From: Centropus unirufus
Taxonomy: Eukaryota > Chordata > Aves > Cuculiformes > Centropidae
DNA: 64,000 bases
Reading direction: 5' to 3'
Assembly (NCBI GenBank): GCA_013397695.1
Contig: VYZI01000726.1
Span: 127,656-191,655 of the forward strand
The position numbers and the translations under genes were made by a program. Below are positions 59,001 to 64,000 of the stretch, piece after piece. The notes under the pieces are model-generated. The model was given only the letters and a program-made list of their open reading frames with translations, was not told the origin of the DNA and ran no database searches. Positions within the stretch are counted from its first letter, which is position 1; each line of letters opens with the position of its first letter.

Positions 59001-62000
59001 AGGGTGTTCCTATTTAGTGACCTTAAATAGTTTGATTCTGTCTAATTGCAAAGATGCTTTTTCCCTCCTGATGTTGGAAAAGGAAGCATCCTTTCCTCAA
59101 GAAAAGGAAAGGCTTTTGCTGTGGCTGTTCTGCGGGTGATGCTGCAAGGAGAATGGCCGGTAACGGGGCACCCTGTGCTCTGCTGGGACCCGAGCGTGTG
59201 CTTGACTTTGTACATTAAAGGTGGCAGCAGGGCGCAAGGCAGGAATTCTGCTCGTGCAGGAGCACCACAGCAAGAAACACGGATTTCCCTAGGGAGAAGG
59301 CATAGGAGCAAGTTTTGCTGTGGACAAGGTATTCTGGTACCTCTGGAGCGTGACTGAACGGGGCCGTGTGCCCGGCCGTGCCGGTGCCCCTGGGCATCAA
59401 CCTTCCTCCCGCAGGGCTCCAGCCCCTTCCCGGGGCTCTGCCGCGGGTCTCCAGTGCCTCTCTCTCCTGTCTCCCCATGCAGACTGCAGGTACACGTGCC
59501 ACCAGGAGTGCTGCAGCCTCGTCCAGCTGGACTGCCCCCGGCCGGAGCCGTGCCAGAGCCCGCTGTCACCCCCGGGCACCCTCCTGCCACCCTTCGGCCT
59601 GGTACGTGGGGACAGGGCCCTGCTGGGGGGGACAGCCTCGAGGAGTCCCGGTGCATCTCCTTGGGAGCCCCGATCTCTCCTCAAGGGTTGTACGGGGGGG
59701 GAGGTCGTGTTGGGGGGCTGAGCCCATCGGTGCTGCAGACCCAGGTCCCCGAGCTGTCCCTGGGCTGTGAACATCTCCCCTGGGTGGGTGCGATCTGGTG
59801 TGGTGGGGGTCATGTCATGCCCATGGGCCTCCTCCTCGTGTGTGTGAGGTTGTGTGGTGTTTGTGCTGCTGGCCAGGCTGGAGCAGAGCGGGAGAGGAGC
59901 AGTCCCCTCTGGAGACGTCAGCCTGACCGTGTCCAGGTAGCAGCAGATGCACGGAATTGCATCCCAGCACGGGGCGTAAGGTGCTTGAAAAGAAGCAGCA
60001 AAGGTGCATCGCTCCAGCATCGTGCATGGATTTTTGCAGGGACCTCTAGCTTAATAGCCTTGGTTTGAGAGTTTCAATAGTCCAAGGGGATTGAAGCAGG
60101 TCAGTCTGTATTAGGGATGTGCAGTAATCCCCAGCGCCACTCCGGAAGGCTCAGCTTTCGGCTTAATCCCCCTGGGGGTCCCGTGGGGTCTGTGGTGCTG
60201 GCAGCATCCTGTGAAGCGCTGTGGGTGCCTGCTGGGACACCCGACAGGGCACAGGGAGGTGAGGTGGTGCTGCGCATGTCGAGATGTGAGACACGTAATG
60301 CTGGAAGCTTAAAACTTTGCTTGGAAACCTGCCTGGAGGGGGTTTGACTCGCACAGAGCCTTGACAATCTCTGTATGCTTTTTAAAAACTATATTCTTTC
60401 CTTCAGGGGTTTGGATCTGGATGAGCTTTAAGGTCCCTTCCAACCCAAACCATTCTATGATTCATTACAGCCCTGCATTTCTACTCCTTTTTGTGGAGAC
60501 CTTGATGCACTTGTGCAAAACTGGAAATGGAAACGTGTGTTTTATCAAAGCAGAAATGGGGTTTGTATTGGGTACCTGAGGAGAAGGCAGAAGGGCTTGG
60601 TTTCCATCTGCTCTTTGCTGTGTGAGGACTCTGGAGCTGGGAGCTCCTGTTCTGGGTTCTGAAGTGTTGTCCGTGGTCATGATCCTTGGGAGGAAAAACT
60701 GGGCAATTGCTACTCAGAAGAAAATGGTTAGAAGGAAACATGAAGTTATTTGAGATTTATCTTATGAATTACAAAGGGACTCTGAATGGATTCTCCACTG
60801 GGCCTTGGGGTGTTTGTGTAAGGGTGTGATTCCAGATTTGTGTGTGTTTACATCTCCTTTGGATGCTGTCGGGCTTCCCCCGGCAGCACAAGAAAAGCTT
60901 GATTTTTAGAAAAAATTAGCAAGGCTTGTTTCCTCTTCAGGGTGATAACACCCACTGGGGGTTATTGATGGCCCTAATAACAAACACAGAGCCTGTGCTT
61001 CACGGCAATTCATCACTCTGACGTGTCTCGTGTGATCCCAGGGAGCGGGGAGGCAGCTTGTGCCAAAGAAACAAAAGTCTCTGCAATTACAGCAGCAAAG
61101 AGAAATCCATAAACCCACGGTGAGGTCCTGGCTGTGGATCTGAAGCCTCCACACAGCAAAGCCCTCTCTGGAGTTACCTGTGCTGGGAGGCTCAGCAGGA
61201 GCGGGAGGTGTGGGGGCTGCTTTGAGGGTGAATGAGGGTAAATCACTGCAATAAAGCTCCGTGCTCATTTGGAGATGATGGATAATCAGGGAAAAATCAT
61301 CTTTGGGTTTACTTGATCCAATCCAATAAAGCTGAGAACACAGCCACGTTCCTCGTGTGCTGCTCATGGCCAAGCAGGGTTTGCTGCTCCAAAGGCTGGA
61401 CAGAAAACAATGTCAATATTCCAGAGAGACTAACAGGGAGTGTGAATACCCTGGGAAAGGGGGGATTGCACAATGAAAACACAAGACACTTAATAGCTGG
61501 CATAGTTGGAAGTCATTAAATAGTATTATCAAATATAACCACATGAGAAGCATCAGAGCAATCGCTACTTTAATATCACAGGGTTAAGTACTTTTACCAT
61601 GTAACAGCAGGCATTAACAATTTGGGCTTTGATCCAGCAAAGTACTTAGAGGTGCATCACTTTGGGTCCCAGGTTAGCCTGCCAGGGTGAAATCCAGCCT
61701 CTGCTGAAGCTGGAAAAACCTTTGGTCCATGGCTTTAGCGGAGGTGGCCATGAGCCTCCTGCCTGGGAGCCAGTGCAGGCTACTCGTGGGTGGGTTTGCG
61801 GGGGCTGTTGTGCAGGTAACTATTAGTGAGCCAATGGGTCAAAATGACTTGGTTTTTTTTATCCTTTGGTAGTTTTTTTTTATGGAGCTGCTCTCCCAAG
61901 CAATGGGCTGCAATGGAAAAGTGAGGGGTCCTTGGAGATGCCACCGAGTGAAGCAGTGGGGACGCCTCCAGCTTCACCTGGGGCAGTGCCAAGCTGACTG

Positions 62001-64000
62001 CTCCCTGTTCCTCCTGTGAAACCCTCGGGCTGAGGCCTCAGTGAAGACTCGACATGTGCTGCTCATTGGCCCAACGCTCTCTTGCTGCTTGTGCTGCACA
62101 TGCTCAGTTTCGGCCTCTTTCTCTTTCTGACAGAGCCTTGTGAAGCTGAGGTTTGTGCCACCGCAGACGCGTGCGTGCTGCTAAGAGGAGAGCTGATTTA
62201 TTTGCACTGTTACAAGCTGCTTTGTGAATATGCCGCTTGGATTCTTGCCTTCCTCTTTGAGATGCAGATGTTGCACCCTCCTGCTCGTCCTTACACAGGC
62301 ATCTCCATTTGTATTCGCGGGATGCTGCTGGCTCTGGGTATGGAGCTATCAAGGGCTTGTAGCAACTGAAGTCCTTCAGCTAGGAGATACAGATGGAAGG
62401 GTATGACACGCCATCTGCAGCCTGTCGAGAGGGGAGGAGGTTTTTGTGCGTGGATGGTAGCTTGTGCAAAGACCTCGGAGTCCTGGAGAGGTCGAAGGAC
62501 CCCTGTGACCTGAAGCAGCAATAGCCCAGGTTTAGAGGTGAGGTTTGCTGCTGGTCCTGCTGCAAAGTCAAGCTGGGGAGTAGAGCCAAGGCTGCTGCCT
62601 GCCAGCTCCCCAGCTCGCTGGCCTGGTGTAAAAATAGCACTTTAGCAATGGTGAGAGTTGTGCCTTGAAAAGGACACGAAGGAATTAGTGTGAGAGCAGC
62701 CATCAGGGCATGGCGGTGCCTTCTCCCAGCTCAGCTGGTGGGTGTTGAAGGAGAGAGCAGCAGGACAAGGATGCTGTGGTGCTGCTGTGACCTCCCTGCG
62801 AGCAGCATCCTGGGTGCTCCTTGGGATTGCACCTGAAGCCCCATTGATAACAGCTGTCCGGGACCTCTCTCTGACCCTGAATTTGTATGTCCGCCTGCCC
62901 AAACACCTAGTGATGAGTGCTGCAAATCTGATCCTGCTGAAAGAGGGGAGGCTGAGATGAGATCTTGGAAGGAAATGTTTTGCTGTGAGGGTGGGGAAGC
63001 CCTGGCCCAGGTTGCCCAGAGCAGTGGGGGCTGCCCCATCCCTGGAGGTGTTCAAGGCCAGGTTGGATGGGGCTTGGAGCCCCTGATCCAGTGGGAGGTG
63101 TCCCTGCCCATGGCAGAGGATGGGACTGGATGGGCTCTAAGGTTCCATGCCATGCAAATCATTCCATGATTCTATAATTCTATGATGCTGAGACTCTTTC
63201 TGAGGCCAACACAGCACTGTAATCGGTCTGGAGCGAGTGATTCTTGCAAACAGAATCGGGGAGCTGAAGGCTGTTTTCCCGGGCTGCAGTTGAAGCCGCT
63301 GCCAGCCCTGCTGCAATCGCTCCTGCTGCTCTAAAATTAGCCGCAGAGTGGAGAGGCGCCCGCTGCCTCCCGGGGGGCGATGGCCAGGGGCTCCCAGCAC
63401 CCCGGGTGGGGTCCAAGGCTGCATCCGTGCTGCCCTCTCCCCTTCCCCACCATCCCGCAGCACATTTCCCGGGAGAGCTGCAGCCGGGCTGGGTCCGGGC
63501 TGGGTCCAGCCTGGGCTTGCTTCGCTGAGGCGATGCAGCGCGGCTCTGGAGGATGCTCTGACAGGGAGGGAGCGAGCAGCCAGCGCGCCGATGTCTTGCG
63601 GGTAGCAAAGAGGAGCGGGAGGGCTGCCCGGGGCCAAGCCCCGCGCCTCGGTGCGCGGCAGGGCGCGAGGTTTTGCGAGAGGAAGCGGCGGGGCCGCGCG
63701 GAGCGGGGCGAGCGCAGGAAGGGGAGGCGATGCCGCGGGGAGCCCCGCGCGGGGCTGTCCCGGGGGGCGGGCGGGCAGGGGCACCCCGCGCCGCCGGCTG
63801 CAGCGGAATAGCTGCTCTGGCTCCCAGGATGAGCAGCGGGAGCGACCGCAGGGGAGCTGCGAGCGGGCTTTGCCGCGGTGGGAGCCAGGGCAGGCACCGC
63901 TGATGCTTGCCGGCCCCCCCGAGCCTCTCGCCGCTGCTGGGCGCCCATGACCGTCGGCAGCAGCATGAGCAGCGGCTACTGCAGCTTGGATGAGGACCTC
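50042..64000 (+). CDS. RASSF5: RASSF5 (NORE1/RAPL), 5' part with both alternative first exons
   Basis: Three pieces are visible: the end of the long-isoform first exon (50042-50089), exon 2 (59483-59601) and the short-isoform first exon (63947-64000, running off the window). The first two join in frame to give the end of a C1 zinc finger: C-DL-C, then RC-DH-C, TCHQEC and LVQLDC, all zinc ligands present. The short form starts MTVGSSMSSGYCSLDEDL, near-identical to human RAPL. The shared RA and SARAH domain exons lie beyond the window. Known role: NORE1A binds active Ras and Rap and the MST kinases through SARAH and restrains growth; RAPL mediates Rap1-driven integrin activation in lymphocytes. 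The start codon and proline-rich N terminus of NORE1A fall in the assembly gap. Confidence 0.9.
50121..50350 (+). repeat. Degenerate C-rich minisatellite, 54-bp period
   Basis: The phrase gcagccctgcc recurs with a 54-base spacing (50223, 50277, 50331) and a weaker earlier unit is at about 50169. Each unit ends in ctcccgcat or a similar phrase. It begins some 30 bases after the RASSF5 exon 1 donor. Confidence 0.7.
51404..51429 (+). repeat. T13-G13 tract
   Basis: Thirteen T followed by thirteen G in RASSF5 intron 1. The G run can form quadruplex-type structures in principle and is error-prone in sequencing. Confidence 0.9.
56316..56372 (+). mobile_element. CR1 LINE tail fragment
   Basis: Short diverged copy: ggttggacttgatgatcttg, cttttccaaccttaatgg and a degenerate tail. 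Confidence 0.75.
57184..57263 (-). mobile_element. CR1 LINE tail fragment, inverted
   Basis: Plus strand reads ttcatagattcgtggaatga then gttggaagggaccttaaagc. An internal deletion joins it to the cacctccagggatgggg block. Confidence 0.8.
58421..58444 (+). repeat. A/G-rich simple repeat
   Basis: Short AAAG/AAAAG tract (aaagaaaaaagaaaagaaag) in RASSF5 intron 1. Confidence 0.85.
59483..59601 (+). CDS. RASSF5: RASSF5 exon 2: second half of C1 finger
   Basis: 119 nt. The split histidine codon is followed by CRYTCHQECCSLVQLDC and a proline-rich stretch ending PPFGL. Acceptor ccccatgcag, donor gtacgt, ends phase 0 as in the human gene. Confidence 0.93.
60407..60463 (+). mobile_element. CR1 LINE tail fragment
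   Basis: About 57 bases: gagctttaaggtcccttcca, acccaaaccattctatgatt. Only the last part of the element is left. Confidence 0.82.
62950..63186 (+). mobile_element. CR1 LINE 3' end, well preserved
   Basis: About 237 bases, nearly the same sequence as the copy at 85-304 over the shared part, with three tail units (ttccatgattctataattct). Confidence 0.92.
63330..63946 (+). promoter_or_regulatory. RASSF5: CpG-rich promoter region of RAPL
   Basis: About 600 bases of dense CG sequence directly upstream of the RAPL start codon, including a GC box GGGGCGGG at 63764-63771. No TATA box was seen. An independent promoter for the lymphoid short isoform is the simplest reading. Confidence 0.65.
63947..64000 (+). 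CDS. RASSF5: RASSF5 short isoform (RAPL) first exon, cut by window end
   Basis: The start codon at 63947 opens 18 codons that match the specific N terminus of RAPL. It lies at the end of a CpG-rich block, so this is an alternative-promoter first exon. Confidence 0.93.
   Translation, partial: MTVGSSMSSGYCSLDEDL

Larger units (their letters stand above)
50090..59482. other. RASSF5: RASSF5 intron 1 (long isoform)
   Basis: A 9.4-kb intron. It starts with a C-rich 54-bp-period minisatellite and holds a T13G13 tract (51404-51429), CR1 fragments at 56316-56372 and 57184-57263, and an A/G-rich tract (58421-58444). Several long open frames occur but none resembles a protein. Confidence 0.7.
59602..63329. 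other. RASSF5: RASSF5 intron upstream of RAPL promoter
   Basis: Unique sequence with a short CR1 tail (60407-60463) and a well-preserved CR1 end (62950-63186). No exon was recognised before the CpG block. Confidence 0.65.

Overview
The window is vertebrate nuclear DNA, almost certainly from a bird. It holds about sixteen CR1 LINE 3' ends, the dominant avian retroposon, with their characteristic ATTCTATG-type tail. The coding exons are separated by short avian-sized introns. The gene order SRGAP2 - IKBKE - RASSF5, all on the plus strand, matches the vertebrate block that includes human 1q32.1. The species cannot be named from this window alone.

Region by region. Positions 1-28,420 carry the 3' half of SRGAP2: eleven coding exons (2135-22902) encode the RhoGAP domain, the SH3 domain and the full C-terminal tail, followed by a long AT-rich 3' UTR. 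The F-BAR half of the gene lies upstream of the window. Positions 28,421-32,557 are the SRGAP2-IKBKE spacer. It holds candidate NF-kB and interferon-response motifs, a possible non-coding IKBKE leader exon, and an unexplained exon-like open block on the minus strand (30858-31070). Positions 32,572-45,335 hold a complete IKBKE: twenty coding exons whose phases all agree, 2,169 nt, 722 codons plus stop, with every kinase landmark present. Positions 45,336-49,680 are a CR1-bearing spacer ending in a 26-bp minisatellite. From about 49,680 to the window end lies the 5' part of RASSF5. The long-isoform first exon is mostly lost in a 273-base assembly gap (49769-50041), with only the end of its C1 zinc finger readable. 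The second exon completes the C1 finger (59483-59601). A second CpG-rich promoter with the start codon of the short RAPL isoform sits at the very end (63947-64000).

The three genes do not form an operon and have separate jobs. SRGAP2 is a Rac-directed GAP that shapes membranes in migrating cells and neurons. IKBKE is the inducible IKK-related kinase of antiviral and NF-kB signalling. RASSF5 (NORE1/RAPL) is a Ras/Rap effector of growth suppression and lymphocyte adhesion.

The most unusual observations are a decayed partial copy of a SRGAP2 RhoGAP exon about 1.2 kb downstream of its parent (10336-10433), the antisense exon-like block upstream of IKBKE, a kB/ISRE cluster in the same spacer, and two different minisatellites bracketing the gap over RASSF5 exon 1. 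All calls come from reading translations, splice sites and remembered family sequences; no database search was run.
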